Below are positions 7,769-16,513 of a stretch of 64,000 bases of DNA, piece by piece. The stretch covers positions 558,001 through 622,000 of the forward strand of contig JAHBVL010000001.1 in the NCBI GenBank assembly GCA_019637585.1. The letters are read 5' to 3'. The stretch's first letter is position 1. Each line of letters begins with the position of its first letter. Below the pieces are notes generated by a model that saw nothing but the letters and a program-made list of their open reading frames with translations, ran no database searches and was not told the origin of the DNA. This stretch comes from Thermomicrobiales bacterium (GTDB lineage: Bacteria; Chloroflexota; Chloroflexia; Thermomicrobiales; UBA6265). Made by a program: the position numbers and the translations under genes.

Positions 7769-8752
7769 CTACCCGAGCAGCTCTCCAAGCAGCCGCGTCG
7801 ACAGCAGCCGCGCTTCGATCGTAGTCGTCCGGTGGACGACGATAAGCTCGTCGGCGTTGGTCTGGCGCTGGAAGTCTTCCAGGTAGATGGCCACGTCGGC
7901 CGCAGTGCCGACGCCGCTGTAATGGAGCATCTCATCGACTCGCGCCGATTGCGGCGTCCGCAGAATGGCGTCGACCTCCTCCAGGGTGAGATCCCGGCCC
8001 GACCGGCTGAAGAGACTACGCGCCCAATTGCGTCGCATGGCTTCGAATTCGGCCAGCGCGGCATCCCCTGTCTCGGCCGCAACGACGCCGACCCCGGCCA
8101 TCACGTACGGCTTCTCCAGCTGAGCGGATGGCCGGAATCTGTCGCGATAGATGGCGATCGCCTGGTGCAGCAGTTTCGGCGCGAAGTGAGACGCAAACGC
8201 GTAGGGCAGTCCGAGCTGGGCAGCTAGTTGCGCTCCGAAGGTCGACGAACCGAGGATGTAGAGGGGCACATTGGTTCCCTCACCCGGAATCGCCCGCACT
8301 CCAGGAATGGGGCTTTGGTCGCTGAGGAATCCCTGCAGCTCGGCGACATCGTCCGGGAAGTGCTCGGAGGTCATCGGGTCGCGGCGCAATGCTCGGGCTG
8401 TGATCTGGTCGCTTCCCGGCGCCCGCCCCAACCCCAGGTCGATACGACCGGGATGAAGCGTCGCCAGCGTTCCAAACTGCTCGGCAATGACCAGCGGCGA
8501 GTGGTTGGGCAGCATGATGCCACCGGCGCCCAGCCGGATCGTCGAGGTGTGATTCGCGACATGCGCAATCAGCACCGACGTCGCCGACGATGCGATATTG
8601 GCGATGCTGTGATGTTCGGCGTACCAGATGCGCTTGTATCCGAGGGATTCCGCCAGCTGGGCGAGTTGCACGCTACCGGCGAAGCTGTCGGCAATCGTCT
8701 CTCCCTCGCCAACGGAGGCCAGATCGAGAATCGAAATTGGAATTGAGATCAA
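7769..8752 (-). CDS. LLM-class flavin-dependent oxidoreductase
   Basis: A 327-residue luciferase-like monooxygenase-family protein. Typical sequences are [34 protein letters not shown] and [14 protein letters not shown], which match the LLM-class subgroup of YhbW/Bacillus type. The family binds FMN or F420 in a TIM barrel and oxidises small organic substrates. The substrate cannot be deduced. It stands alone between arsR and a nucleotidyltransferase gene, on the same strand as both. Confidence 0.88.
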   Translation of the reverse strand: MISIPISILDLASVGEGETIADSFAGSVQLAQLAESLGYKRIWYAEHHSIANIASSATSVLIAHVANHTSTIRLGAGGIMLPNHSPLVIAEQFGTLATLHPGRIDLGLGRAPGSDQITARALRRDPMTSEHFPDDVAELQGFLSDQSPIPGVRAIPGEGTNVPLYILGSSTFGAQLAAQLGLPYAFASHFAPKLLHQAIAIYRDRFRPSAQLEKPYVMAGVGVVAAETGDAALAEFEAMRRNWARSLFSRSGRDLTLEEVDAILRTPQSARVDEMLHYSGVGTAADVAIYLEDFQRQTNADELIVVHRTTTIEARLLSTRLLGELLG

Positions 8753-8794
8753 CTGACGTCTCCCGCGTGAATCTCTCGACAGGCATCGAGCACG

Positions 8795-9118
8795 TCAAGC
8801 AGCGATCGTGCTGTCTCCTGATGCAACGATCACCTCACGTGTCTCCGCCGCTGCCTCTCGAAACCGGGGCTTCATCCGTTCTTCGAACACAAGGTCGACC
8901 CTGCGTCCAAGGAGCGATTCCATCGCATCAGCAAATGCAACAAAACGCCGGCCAATCCCCTGTCGATAGGAGCCCATATCCACGATGAAGTCGAAATCAC
9001 TCGTATCGGCATCGAAATCTTGCCGATTCGACGAGCCAAAGACCTCAAGGCGAACGACGCCAAACTCCCGGCAAAGCTGGCCGATTGCGTCCTGTTGCTG
9101 CCGAAGTGTGGAATGCAT
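8795..9118 (-). CDS. MNT-type nucleotidyltransferase domain protein
   Basis: A small 107-residue protein with a minimal nucleotidyltransferase fold: FGSSNRQDF followed by SDFDFIVD gives the GS-x(n)-DxD metal-binding motif. A second acidic residue lies in RRVDLVFEE. Such proteins usually act as the antitoxin half of HEPN/MNT pairs by AMPylating or otherwise neutralising the HEPN RNase. No HEPN gene adjoins it here; the next gene on this strand is the LLM-class oxidoreductase 42 bp downstream. It may be an orphan or act on a partner elsewhere. Confidence 0.8.
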   Translation of the reverse strand: MHSTLRQQQDAIGQLCREFGVVRLEVFGSSNRQDFDADTSDFDFIVDMGSYRQGIGRRFVAFADAMESLLGRRVDLVFEERMKPRFREAAAETREVIVASGDSTIAA

Positions 9119-9167
9119 ACAAATCCCCTTGGCGTCTAGTATGCCCCAAGGCGTCTGGACGATGGAC

Positions 9168-9656
9168 TCAGCAATTCAGCAACTCGTAGTCACGCGCCCC
9201 CAAGTCGACCTCAGGGACATTCTCGAGCCCCAGCCGGATCAGCATGTGGGTGATCTCCATCCGGTGCTCGGAGGCGTGAATGATGACCTGCAGGATCGTT
9301 CCGCCCATCGATTTCTTGACCTGCCAGTGATCGATGAAAACGTCATCCAGCCGATGCTCATCGCGGAGTTTGCGGGTGAGCGCGGCAAATGAGGCGAAAC
9401 TCTCGTTGTACCGGGTCATCAGGTCGGCAATAGAGATGCCTCTCCAATCCGGCTCTTCCAATGGCGCGCCCCCGGTCATCAATGAAATCCAGAAATCGAT
9501 ATTCCAGACCAGATGGATCCAGGTGTCGCGGATCGTCTGATGCCCGATATCGAACCGCTGATCGAGCTGCTCGTCGGTCAGCGGTGCGCAGAACGTGAGC
9601 AGCTCGTGCGTTGCCCATTCATCGAAGTCGAGGAGCCGGTCATAGGTTTCCATCAT
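9168..9656 (-). CDS. DinB family protein
   Basis: A 162-residue four-helix-bundle protein of the DinB/YfiT type. Metal-ligand candidates are the His in TWIHLVWN and the two in IIHASEHRMEI, which match the spacing of the family metal site. DinB-like enzymes include thiol transferases using bacillithiol or mycothiol, but many are uncharacterised. ATG 9656 is selected because AGGAG lies just upstream; the frame extends to 9725 without similarity. Confidence 0.85.
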   Translation of the reverse strand: MMETYDRLLDFDEWATHELLTFCAPLTDEQLDQRFDIGHQTIRDTWIHLVWNIDFWISLMTGGAPLEEPDWRGISIADLMTRYNESFASFAALTRKLRDEHRLDDVFIDHWQVKKSMGGTILQVIIHASEHRMEITHMLIRLGLENVPEVDLGARDYELLNC

Positions 9657-9767
9657 CGACTCTCCTTGTCGGCAATCCTGCCTGGGCGCAAGGGCGCAAC
9701 CCGGAGCTGGCGGACCGCGGTTCACTATCGATTCTGCTACAGTTGCCGTCGTTCAGAAAGTGTCTCT

Positions 9768-10046
9768 ATGTCAGTCGAGATCGATCCACAACTCGAATCG
9801 GTCATCAGGGAAAAGGTGCGCTCTGGGCAGTACATCGATATCGATGATGTCGTCCGTGAGGCGCTTGATCTTCTCCAGGAGCGCGATCGCTACGAGCAAC
9901 TGCGCGCCGCCGTCCAGCTGGGACTCGACGATGTTGCAGCAGGGAGAGTCCGTGCCTGGACTCCTGAGCGGTTGGCTGAGATAAGGCGAGCGGCGAACGA
10001 AGACGACCGCGTCGGCGTTCCCATTTCCCCCGATGTCAGACCGTGA
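9768..10046 (+). CDS. ParD-type antitoxin
   Basis: A 92-residue protein opening MSVEIDPQLESVIREKVRSG, with DIDDVVREALDLL, a ribbon-helix-helix DNA-binding region, followed by an acidic tail that would wrap the toxin. This matches type II ParD/CopG antitoxins, which repress their own promoter and neutralise ParE. It starts at ATG 9768. The next ORF overlaps its end by 14 nt and begins like ParE, as is usual in parDE operons. Confidence 0.8.
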   Translation: MSVEIDPQLESVIREKVRSGQYIDIDDVVREALDLLQERDRYEQLRAAVQLGLDDVAAGRVRAWTPERLAEIRRAANEDDRVGVPISPDVRP

Positions 10047-10206
10047 GCTCGTTCTTCTTACCGAGCGAGCAGAAATCGACCTTCGCGCAATACTGCGTTG
10101 CACCCAAGACGAATGGGTGATCGTCGTTGAAAATCATCGCCGAAATGTAGCGATCGCCAGCGTCGGGGAGAATCAGTGTCGCGCCTGCGGAAATTCGCCC
10201 CGCTAA
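10033..10206 (+). pseudogene. Truncated ParE-like toxin remnant
   Basis: A 57-codon ORF overlapping the ParD gene. It begins MSDRELVLLTERAEIDLRAILRC, matching the start of ParE/RelE-fold toxins (sheet, then helix containing ERAxxDL). After QDEW the similarity ends and the sequence runs into unrelated residues and an early stop. A full ParE is about 95-105 residues, so the C-terminal active half is missing. The likely reading is a frameshifted or truncated toxin leaving an orphan antitoxin. Confidence 0.6.
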
Positions 10207-10238
10207 CCCTGTTCCCCACCACCCTGGGAAGTCGCTGT

Positions 10239-10265
10239 GCCCTTTGCCCTTTGCCCTTTGCCCTT
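10239..10265. repeat. Heptamer array (CCCTTTG)n
   Basis: About four units of CCCTTTG lie directly downstream of the first ABC operon on the minus strand. The same word, or its complement GGGCAAA, is arrayed at 18580 and 22636. Confidence 0.85.
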
Positions 10266-10270
10266 AAACC

Positions 10271-11167
10271 CTACCGCTCACGCAACCGCGGATCGAGCAC
10301 GTCGCGCAACCCGTCGCCCAGGAAGTTGAACCCGAGCACCAGGATGGCGATAGCCAGTCCGGGGAAGATCGCCATCGAGGGCAGGATCTCCATATAGGTG
10401 CGCGCCACATTGAGCATGCCGCCCCAGGTTGGTTCTGGCGGTTGTGTACCCAGGCCGAGGAAGCTCAGACCGGCTTCGGAGAGAATCGCGCTCGACAGAT
10501 AGACCGTGACCAGCACGATCAGGGGCGCGAAGATGTTGGGCAGGACGTGCAGTCTGATCAACCGCATGTTGCCCGATCCCACGACTTTTCCGGCTTCGAT
10601 ATAGGGCTCACTCATCACCGAAAGCACGGTGCCGCGGACAACACGGGCAAAAGCGGGCGCAAAGACCACGCCGATGGCGATCATGGCATTGCGGCGGCTG
10701 GGACCGAGCAATCCAGCGATGACGATCGCCAGCACGAGTCCCGGAAAGGCAAAGAGAATGTCCACTACGCGCATCAGGAACGAATCGAGCCGGCCCCCGA
10801 AGTAGCCGGCGATGACGCCGAGAAATCCTCCGACGACAAGCGCGATGAGCACGGCAATGATGCCGACCTGAAGCGACACCCGCGAACCGTAGACGATCCG
10901 CGAAAACGTATCGCGCCCCTGCTCATCGGTACCCATGAGGTGATCCATGCTGGGCGGCTGGAGACGTTGAAAAGCGATGGCGGATGGCGAGTATGGGGCG
11001 ATAGCGGGCGCGAAAACGGCGATGAACACCGTGGCCACCACGATGATCAGCCCGATCACGCCGATCGGATTGCGCAGCAATGCACGCAACGATTGCCATT
11101 TGCGCTGCTGCCGCGCCACGCGGCCCGACTCGAGAGTCGACGCATCGGACAGATTGATGTCGGTCAT
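10271..11167 (-). CDS. Oligopeptide/dipeptide-type ABC transporter permease (DppC-like)
   Basis: A 298-residue inner-membrane permease. It has an N-terminal cytoplasmic segment, a first membrane helix at about 35-60, HLMGTDEQGRDTFSRIVYG (the OppC N-domain signature) and an EAA-type loop before the last helices. It ends FNFLGDGLRDVLDPRLR, typical of the DppC family. Its start overlaps the stop of the partner permease by 4 nt. It completes a binding-protein/permease/permease operon read leftwards; no ATPase genes follow in the window. Substrate class (peptides, or sugars or nickel in some members) is unknown. Confidence 0.9.
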   Translation of the reverse strand: MTDINLSDASTLESGRVARQQRKWQSLRALLRNPIGVIGLIIVVATVFIAVFAPAIAPYSPSAIAFQRLQPPSMDHLMGTDEQGRDTFSRIVYGSRVSLQVGIIAVLIALVVGGFLGVIAGYFGGRLDSFLMRVVDILFAFPGLVLAIVIAGLLGPSRRNAMIAIGVVFAPAFARVVRGTVLSVMSEPYIEAGKVVGSGNMRLIRLHVLPNIFAPLIVLVTVYLSSAILSEAGLSFLGLGTQPPEPTWGGMLNVARTYMEILPSMAIFPGLAIAILVLGFNFLGDGLRDVLDPRLRER

Positions 11168-12114
11168 CCCTGCTTAATCCTCGGATCCAGAAAGCCGTAG
11201 AGCACATCGACCGCCAGATTGATCAGGACGAAGACGATGGCCAGATAGAGTGTGGCGGCCTGTACCAGTGTGTAATCGCGGTTGAAGATCCCCTGTAGCA
11301 GGGTGTTCCCCATTCCATTCAAACCAAAGATGACTTCCACGATCGCAGACGATCCCATCAGCGCACCGAGCTGAAATCCGATCACGGTGATGACGGGAAT
11401 CAGCGCGTTCTTGAGCGCGTGCCGGTAGAGTACCAACCGGTCCTGCAATCCCTTGGCCCTGGCCGTGCGCACATAGTCCTGACCCATCACCTCCAGCATG
11501 GTCGTCCGCGTCATGCGCATGATGATGGCCATCAGCTGGATGCCGATCGCGATGGCCGGCAGGATCATCTGCTTCAGATTGGCGATGGGGTTCTCATAGA
11601 TCGGTACGTATTTCAGACTCGGAGTCCAGTTGAAGTACTTCGATGTGAACAAGAGCATCAGCGTGGCGATCCAGAAACTTGGCAATGAGAGGCCAATGAG
11701 TCCGCCAACGCGGGAAGCGAAGTCAAGCGGCGTATCGCGCTTGACCGCCGAAATGACACCCAGCGGAACCGCGATGATCGTGCTGATCAGAACGGAGAGG
11801 ATCGCCAGCTCGAGCGTGATCGGCAGCGCTCTGGCAAGGAGCTCGGCCACCGGTTCTCCCGACCGCATCGAATTGCCAGGGTCGCCGGTCAGCATATTGC
11901 CCATCCACTTCACATACTGGACGGGAATGGGGTCGGCGAGACCCATCGCTTCGCGCAGCTTTTCCATCTGCTCTTCGTTGACCTGCGCGTCTGTTCCGGC
12001 AATGATGTCCAGGATATCCCCTGGCAACAGCCGAAGCATCCCAAAGATAAGAATGCTCATGCCAAGCAACGTCGGGATGAGCATCACCAATCGCCGCAGG
12101 ATGTACTTGCCCAT
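11164..12114 (-). CDS. Oligopeptide/dipeptide-type ABC transporter permease (DppB-like)
   Basis: A 316-residue permease opening MGKYILRRLVMLIPTLLGMS, the usual DppB start, with LPGDILDI and an EAA-loop region (GQDYVRTARAKGL) contacting the ATPase. About six membrane helices are expected. It lies between the binding protein gene (98 bp upstream, with a hairpin in the gap) and the DppC-like gene (4-nt overlap), showing translational coupling. Confidence 0.9.
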   Translation of the reverse strand: MGKYILRRLVMLIPTLLGMSILIFGMLRLLPGDILDIIAGTDAQVNEEQMEKLREAMGLADPIPVQYVKWMGNMLTGDPGNSMRSGEPVAELLARALPITLELAILSVLISTIIAVPLGVISAVKRDTPLDFASRVGGLIGLSLPSFWIATLMLLFTSKYFNWTPSLKYVPIYENPIANLKQMILPAIAIGIQLMAIIMRMTRTTMLEVMGQDYVRTARAKGLQDRLVLYRHALKNALIPVITVIGFQLGALMGSSAIVEVIFGLNGMGNTLLQGIFNRDYTLVQAATLYLAIVFVLINLAVDVLYGFLDPRIKQG

Positions 12115-12156
12115 TGAGTGCTGTTCCTGAGTATCAGTCCACAGTTACGAAATGAT

Positions 12157-12188
12157 GCCCCTGCCCGAACAATTGCCCGGGCAGGGGC
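12157..12188 (-). terminator. Strong hairpin between binding-protein and permease genes
   Basis: GCCCCTGCCCG pairs with CGGGCAGGGGC around a 10-nt loop in the 98-bp gap after the binding-protein stop. There is no T-tract, so it is more likely an mRNA-stabilising or partial-termination element that keeps binding protein in excess over permeases, as known for other ABC operons. Confidence 0.6.
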
Positions 12189-12212
12189 GCGCCTGCTGTC
12201 AGACGAGGAAGA

Positions 12213-13871
12213 CTATCCCTCGACAGCGCAGGCCGTGCGCAGCGGACGATTGGTCAGGTCATACGCCACATACATGCCGGTCAATCGCTTGTTGACCACC
12301 TGGAAGCGCTTGTCCTGCACGGTGTAGATGTGCGGCGCTTCGTCGATGATCATCTCCTGCAGCTCGCGGTACATCGGCACACGCTTGGCCGGGTCGAGCT
12401 CGGCATACGCTGCGTCGTACAGCTCATCGATGGCCGTGCTCTGCCAGCCCGGACCAAAGGTCGAGGCGGTCGGCGTGCCGGTGTTGCCGCCATCGGCAAA
12501 CCAGGTGGTGTTGAGCGGCGTGCCATTTCGGAAGTCGATCACGAAGTGGGCCGGGTCGCCGCGCATACCGCGTCCGGTCGATGCCCATTCGTAGCTGCCA
12601 TTGCCGACATTCTCGGCGAACTGGCCGATTTCGAGCGGCTGCACCGTCACGTCGATGTTGATCGCCTTCAGGTTTTCCTTGAAGATCTCGGCGATCAATG
12701 TCGTGTGTCGCGGCGTGGCGATCGACTGCAGCTCGACGGAGAAACCACTCTCCATGCCGACCTCCGCCATCAGGGCCTTGGCGCCCTCGATGTCGACGGT
12801 GTAGAGCTCGGCCAGCCGGTCGTTGGGAATCGGGTACTCGCCGTATCCCGGAGGAATCGGACCCGTCAGCTCGGCTTCGCCAGCGTAGACATTGCTGATG
12901 ATCAGATTCCGGTCGATGCACTTGCTGATCGCCTGGCGAACCTGCTTGATTCTCCAGGGAACGTCCTTGGCCGTGCTGAGCTGGACCACGCGCGGCGCCG
13001 CATAGAGGCCGCTCTGGGTCTCCAGGTTCTCATCACCCTCGAGTGTGACAACCACGTCTGCCGAGAGAATGCCGCCGTCGATCTCGCCGGAGCGAAGGTT
13101 GGAAACGCGCGCCTGCTCGTCGCCAAGGACCTTGAGGGTCAGGTTGGCAATACAGGGAACGCCTTCGATCCAGTAGTCGGTGTTCGCTTCGTAGACGATC
13201 CGGTCGTCCTGAACATACTCGACCACCTTGTACGGCCCGGTGCCAATGCCTTCCGTGAGGACATTGATCTGGTCGTGGATGCCGTCCGGAACGATCGAGG
13301 TGTAGCGCGACCAGGCGAAGACGCCCGGAATCGCCGGATCGGGCTCGGTCAGATTGACCTTCACCGTGTAGTCGTCGATGGCCTCAGCGCCGGCGATGCG
13401 GGCCAGCTGGCCGATCGCCACGCCCGGCGGCGGCGGCGTCACGGCATTGGTGATCGAGTAGACGACGTCGGCCGCCTTCATCTCGTTGCCGTTGTGGAAG
13501 AGCACACCCTGCCGCAGCGTGAAGATGTAGCTCATGTTGTCCGGGGCTTCCCACGCCTCAGCGAGGGCCGGAATGATGTTCAGGTCCGGGTCCCACGCCA
13601 GCAGGGAGTCGTAAATGTGCTCGTTGCCCCAGGCCTGCGCCTGGGAAACGCCGCCGAACGGTGCAATGTTCGGTGGAGCCTGCTCGAGCGCGTAGACGAC
13701 CTCACCCGAGGGCTCGCCGCCCTGGGCGGAGATGTCATAGGCCTTGACCAACGTGCCGAGCGCCGCGGTGCTCAAACCGAGAGCCACACCGCGCTTGACC
13801 AGGCTTCGGCGACTGACGCGACCCCGCATCAGGTCGCCAAGCAGGCGCATTTCGTCGTCGTGATACTGCAT
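12213..13871 (-). CDS. ABC transporter substrate-binding protein, family 5 (peptide type)
   Basis: A 552-residue solute-binding protein of the SBP_bac_5 family. It begins MQYHDDEMRLLGDLMRG, followed by a Tat signal (VSRRSLVKRG, hydrophobic stretch, then SAQGGE). Family landmarks include the cluster YDSLLAWDPDLNIIPALAEAWE. ATG 13871 is chosen because AAAGGA lies 9 nt upstream; the longer frame to 14078 is unlikely. It would bind ligand outside the membrane and deliver it to the two downstream permeases. The ligand is unknown. Confidence 0.9.
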   Translation of the reverse strand: MQYHDDEMRLLGDLMRGRVSRRSLVKRGVALGLSTAALGTLVKAYDISAQGGEPSGEVVYALEQAPPNIAPFGGVSQAQAWGNEHIYDSLLAWDPDLNIIPALAEAWEAPDNMSYIFTLRQGVLFHNGNEMKAADVVYSITNAVTPPPPGVAIGQLARIAGAEAIDDYTVKVNLTEPDPAIPGVFAWSRYTSIVPDGIHDQINVLTEGIGTGPYKVVEYVQDDRIVYEANTDYWIEGVPCIANLTLKVLGDEQARVSNLRSGEIDGGILSADVVVTLEGDENLETQSGLYAAPRVVQLSTAKDVPWRIKQVRQAISKCIDRNLIISNVYAGEAELTGPIPPGYGEYPIPNDRLAELYTVDIEGAKALMAEVGMESGFSVELQSIATPRHTTLIAEIFKENLKAINIDVTVQPLEIGQFAENVGNGSYEWASTGRGMRGDPAHFVIDFRNGTPLNTTWFADGGNTGTPTASTFGPGWQSTAIDELYDAAYAELDPAKRVPMYRELQEMIIDEAPHIYTVQDKRFQVVNKRLTGMYVAYDLTNRPLRTACAVEG

Positions 13872-14301
13872 TCCGTGCATTCCTTTCGCTGTGGCGCTAG
13901 CCTCATTCGTCGAAAACGAAAACAGCCAGACATCGCGCCGTGATTCACAATCCGGCATGCGTTCTGTTGCCTGGCCGCGGAGACTCACCTCCTTTCGACG
14001 TTCTGGACCACTCACCGCAAAAACGGGCTGCTTCTGCCCAAAGTGCGCCCACACACTCCGTCGCCACGCATGTGGCAAGAGCGACGGATTCTAGGCTACG
14101 GCGCAATTATCACCGTCAACGGGAAATGCGCAAATCAGTTCCGGCGTGGACGGCACAAATTTCCACGCGATCGTTGGTCAGGTGGCACGACCAGAACTGT
14201 CCGGTGGCGGGTGGCGCGAAGGGCACAACGACCAGCCTCTTGCCCCACTTCAGGGTCTCGCAGAGCCGGACAAGTACAATCAGAGCGAAAGGAGCGCCCC
14301 A
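13872..14301. promoter_or_regulatory. Divergent intergenic region between ABC operon and pterin dehydratase
   Basis: No gene is supported in these 430 bp. On the minus strand, at about 13983-13997, there is a near-perfect Shine-Dalgarno-like AAAGGAGGTGA with no usable start codon at correct spacing, so its role is unclear. Promoters for both flanking genes must lie here, but no confident -35/-10 pair was found. Confidence 0.4.
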
Positions 14302-14667
14302 ATGACCACCTCCCTCGGATCAGAACGCTGCGTCGCCTGCCGCCGGGATGCCCCTCGCGTCACCCCGGACGAGATCGCCGAGCTGAAACCGCTCATCCCC
14401 GACTGGACGCTCACCGACGTGGATGGCGTCGAACGGCTGGAACGCACCTTCAAGGTGGCCAACTTTCTCGAAGCGCTTGCCTTCACCAAGCGAGTGGGAC
14501 TTCTGGCCGAAGAGGAAGGTCATCATCCCGTGCTGCAGACCGAGTGGGGCCGGGTGACGGTGACCTGGTACACGAAGAAGATTCGCGGTTTGCATCGCAA
14601 CGACTTCATCATGGCCGCCAAAACCGATGCCCTGGCCCGTTCCCAGGCCGACGCGGCCCGCGACTAA
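14302..14667 (+). CDS. Pterin-4a-carbinolamine dehydratase
   Basis: A 121-residue protein containing EEEGHHPVLQTEWGRVTVTWYT, with the family His-His-Pro active-site motif, followed by FIMAAKTDALA. The enzyme dehydrates 4a-hydroxytetrahydropterin to recycle the cofactor of aromatic amino-acid hydroxylases, or acts in pterin metabolism generally. An N-terminal Cys-rich extension (ERCVACRRDAP) precedes the core, as in other bacterial members. ATG 14302 has AAAGGAG 8 nt upstream. Confidence 0.92.
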   Translation: MTTSLGSERCVACRRDAPRVTPDEIAELKPLIPDWTLTDVDGVERLERTFKVANFLEALAFTKRVGLLAEEEGHHPVLQTEWGRVTVTWYTKKIRGLHRNDFIMAAKTDALARSQADAARD

Positions 14668-14685
14668 ATCCGCCCAACATCAAAC

Positions 14686-15008
14686 GTGTAGCGGCGGGGC
14701 CTGCCTCGCTCGTCTGGTGTGGAGAACGCGGGGCAACGCAGGCGTTGCCGCCACAGCTCGGGAAGCGCCACAACCCCGGCCCCGATCGCCAATGTGTAGC
14801 GGCGAGGCCTGCCTCGCCCGTCCGTGTGTGGACAAGGCTGGGCAACGCAGGCGTTTGCCGCTACAGCTCGGAAAGCGCCACAACACCAGCCCAATCGCCA
14901 ATGTGTAGCGGCGGGGCCTGCCTCGCCCGTCGGGCGTGGACAACGCGGGGCAACGCAGGCGTTGCCGCTACAGGTCGCGGGGGGCAACGCAGGGGTTGCG
15001 GCCACAGG
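14686..15008. repeat. Three tandem ~108-bp palindromic units plus a partial fourth
   Basis: Units start at 14686, 14794 and 14903 (period 108-109 bp). Each opens TGTAGCGGC followed by GGGCCTGCCTCGC, and contains GGCAACGCAGGCGTTGCC then GC(T/C)ACAG, so its ends are inverted repeats of each other (GTAGCGGC and GCCGCTAC). A partial unit with GGGCAACGCAGGGGTTG ends near 15008. Overlapping ORFs on both strands in this stretch are repeat translations. Confidence 0.85.
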
Positions 15009-15177
15009 TGCCGAAGAGGCGTGCCTGATTCGTTATCTGGTACGAAACATGCATTGGCCTGATTCGGACGCCCGAGCGGTTGTGCGTTCGTGAAGCCGGT
15101 GTATGCTCCCGCGGGTACATGGAGCCGTGCGGGCAGGGATGTTGTGCGGCTCCGGGAATACGATCAGGGGGGATCGA

Positions 15178-15918
15178 TTGGACGTAGCGATTGGCAGCGG
15201 GCGGAGCTCCCGGAGCCTGGCGGACCGGGTCGGCCTGTTGCAGACGAGCCTCTGCGTTGGAGCGGGGATCATCGCGCCGCTCGGCTTTCTGCCGTTTCTT
15301 CTCGTGGCCGGCCATGTGACGCCGGGCTACGGACATATGGCCAGCACCTTCAGCGACGCGTCGTCGCAGGGCGCTCCCCGGCCAGAGTTCATGATCGCCG
15401 GTCTTTCCTTTGTTTCAGTCTGCCTGCTGCTGGCAGCGTTCGGTCTGGGACGATGCCTGCCGCGGGGAGGGAGCGTCGTACGGGCCAGTCTGGCGCTGAC
15501 CTCGCTCTCCATTCTGATGACCGCGGTTTTCCGGGACTACAACCGCTCCTCCTGGGTCCCCCGAAACCGGGAAGGCTATCTGCACAACACCTTCGCCACC
15601 ATTGCGGTCTTTTCCGTGCTGGCTACGATTCTGGCGATCTCGCTGGCGCTGCGGTCGCAGGATGGCTGGGCTCATCTGCCGGCGCCGGGACTGGCGGTGA
15701 TGATCGTCGTCGCGCTGGCGGGTCTGGCATTCACCTGGGGTCCCGATTCTCACGATGGACTTGCTGAGCGGATGCTCGCGGGCGCCGCGTTCTCCTATCT
15801 CGCCTGGGTGTCCCTTACCGCGTTGGCGCTGGAACGTGGTGTATCGCTGCGCGGCGCGCTGTACTGCCCCTATCCCGAACCAAGGACCGCACCCCTGCCA
15901 GTGACGGGCGAAGATTGA
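15178..15918 (+). CDS. DUF998-like multi-pass membrane protein
   Basis: A 246-residue integral membrane protein with about six hydrophobic helices. It shows features of the DUF998 family: FLVAGHVTPGYGHMASTFSD in the first loop and FRDYNRSS-EGYLHN in a central loop. TTG 15178 is favoured because AGGGGGG lies 5-6 nt upstream; ATG 15103 would add a charged, unmotivated extension. The function of the family is not established. It stands alone after the palindromic array. Confidence 0.75.
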   Translation: MDVAIGSGRSSRSLADRVGLLQTSLCVGAGIIAPLGFLPFLLVAGHVTPGYGHMASTFSDASSQGAPRPEFMIAGLSFVSVCLLLAAFGLGRCLPRGGSVVRASLALTSLSILMTAVFRDYNRSSWVPRNREGYLHNTFATIAVFSVLATILAISLALRSQDGWAHLPAPGLAVMIVVALAGLAFTWGPDSHDGLAERMLAGAAFSYLAWVSLTALALERGVSLRGALYCPYPEPRTAPLPVTGED

Positions 15919-15921
15919 CCG

Positions 15922-16431
15922 CTACTCCGTCGTGACGGTCATTTCTCCATTGCCCAGCACGATCGAGGTCAGGGTCAAGCCGTTTGTCTCCAGCCAGGTG
16001 TTGATCCCCTCGACGAGACCGTCTGACACGGAGCTCTCCGGCAGAATCCAGCTGGGCACGCCAGAGAGTGTTGGATCGACAACGGCGAATCGCCCGTCCA
16101 CGGCCGCCACAGCGGTCCGGTAGGTCAACTCCTGGCCCTGTTCGCCGAACCGGAATTCGAGATAGTCGGGGGTGATGCTCACCCGCAAATCCTCGAGATT
16201 CGGGTCGCCGGTGTCGATTTCCGCATTGAGCTCATCTTCGGTGATCGTCGCGGTACCCGGTCCGGCCGGGGGAGCGCCGGCCATCTTGGGCGCAACATGG
16301 GTGCCGACCGCTTCTCCGATACTCGTTTCGAGCTGGTCCTGAATGCGCGGCAACCCGACGAAATAGCCGGCGCCTGCGCAAAGAACGCAAAGTCCCAATA
16401 ACACACCCAACAAGATCACCGCAATACGCAT
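15922..16431 (-). CDS. Hypothetical single-pass membrane or exported protein
   Basis: A 169-residue protein with an N-terminal hydrophobic helix (VILLGVLLGLCVLCAGAGYFVG) and an extracellular part. The tail has alternating short strands (ITEDELNAEI, LEFRFGEQGQELTYRT, GLTLTSIVLGNGEMTVTTE) suggestive of a lipid-binding or BPI-like beta fold often annotated as DUF2993-like; that comparison is tentative. It is followed on the same strand, after 82 bp going upstream, by another hypothetical gene. Confidence 0.7.
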   Translation of the reverse strand: MRIAVILLGVLLGLCVLCAGAGYFVGLPRIQDQLETSIGEAVGTHVAPKMAGAPPAGPGTATITEDELNAEIDTGDPNLEDLRVSITPDYLEFRFGEQGQELTYRTAVAAVDGRFAVVDPTLSGVPSWILPESSVSDGLVEGINTWLETNGLTLTSIVLGNGEMTVTTE

Positions 16432-16513
16432 CGTCTCTCCTCAGCCTCCTGTTGCCCCGAAGTATGACGGAACGAGGCAGGGCCGGCCCGCCTGGAAAGG
16501 GCGAGCAATCGAT

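Noticed and set aside
12330-13943. 537-codon plus-strand ORF opposite the ABC binding protein
   Set aside because: It is the GC-driven antisense shadow of a clear SBP_bac_5 gene; its translation is Arg/His/Asp-rich with no domain.
14686-15008. Possible CRISPR array
   Set aside because: The units are ~108 bp, contiguous and palindromic, without unique spacers of constant length, and no cas genes are near.
14609-15093. Several overlapping ORFs on both strands over the palindromic array
   Set aside because: They translate the ~108-bp repeats and repeat their own residues; no start signals or family similarity.
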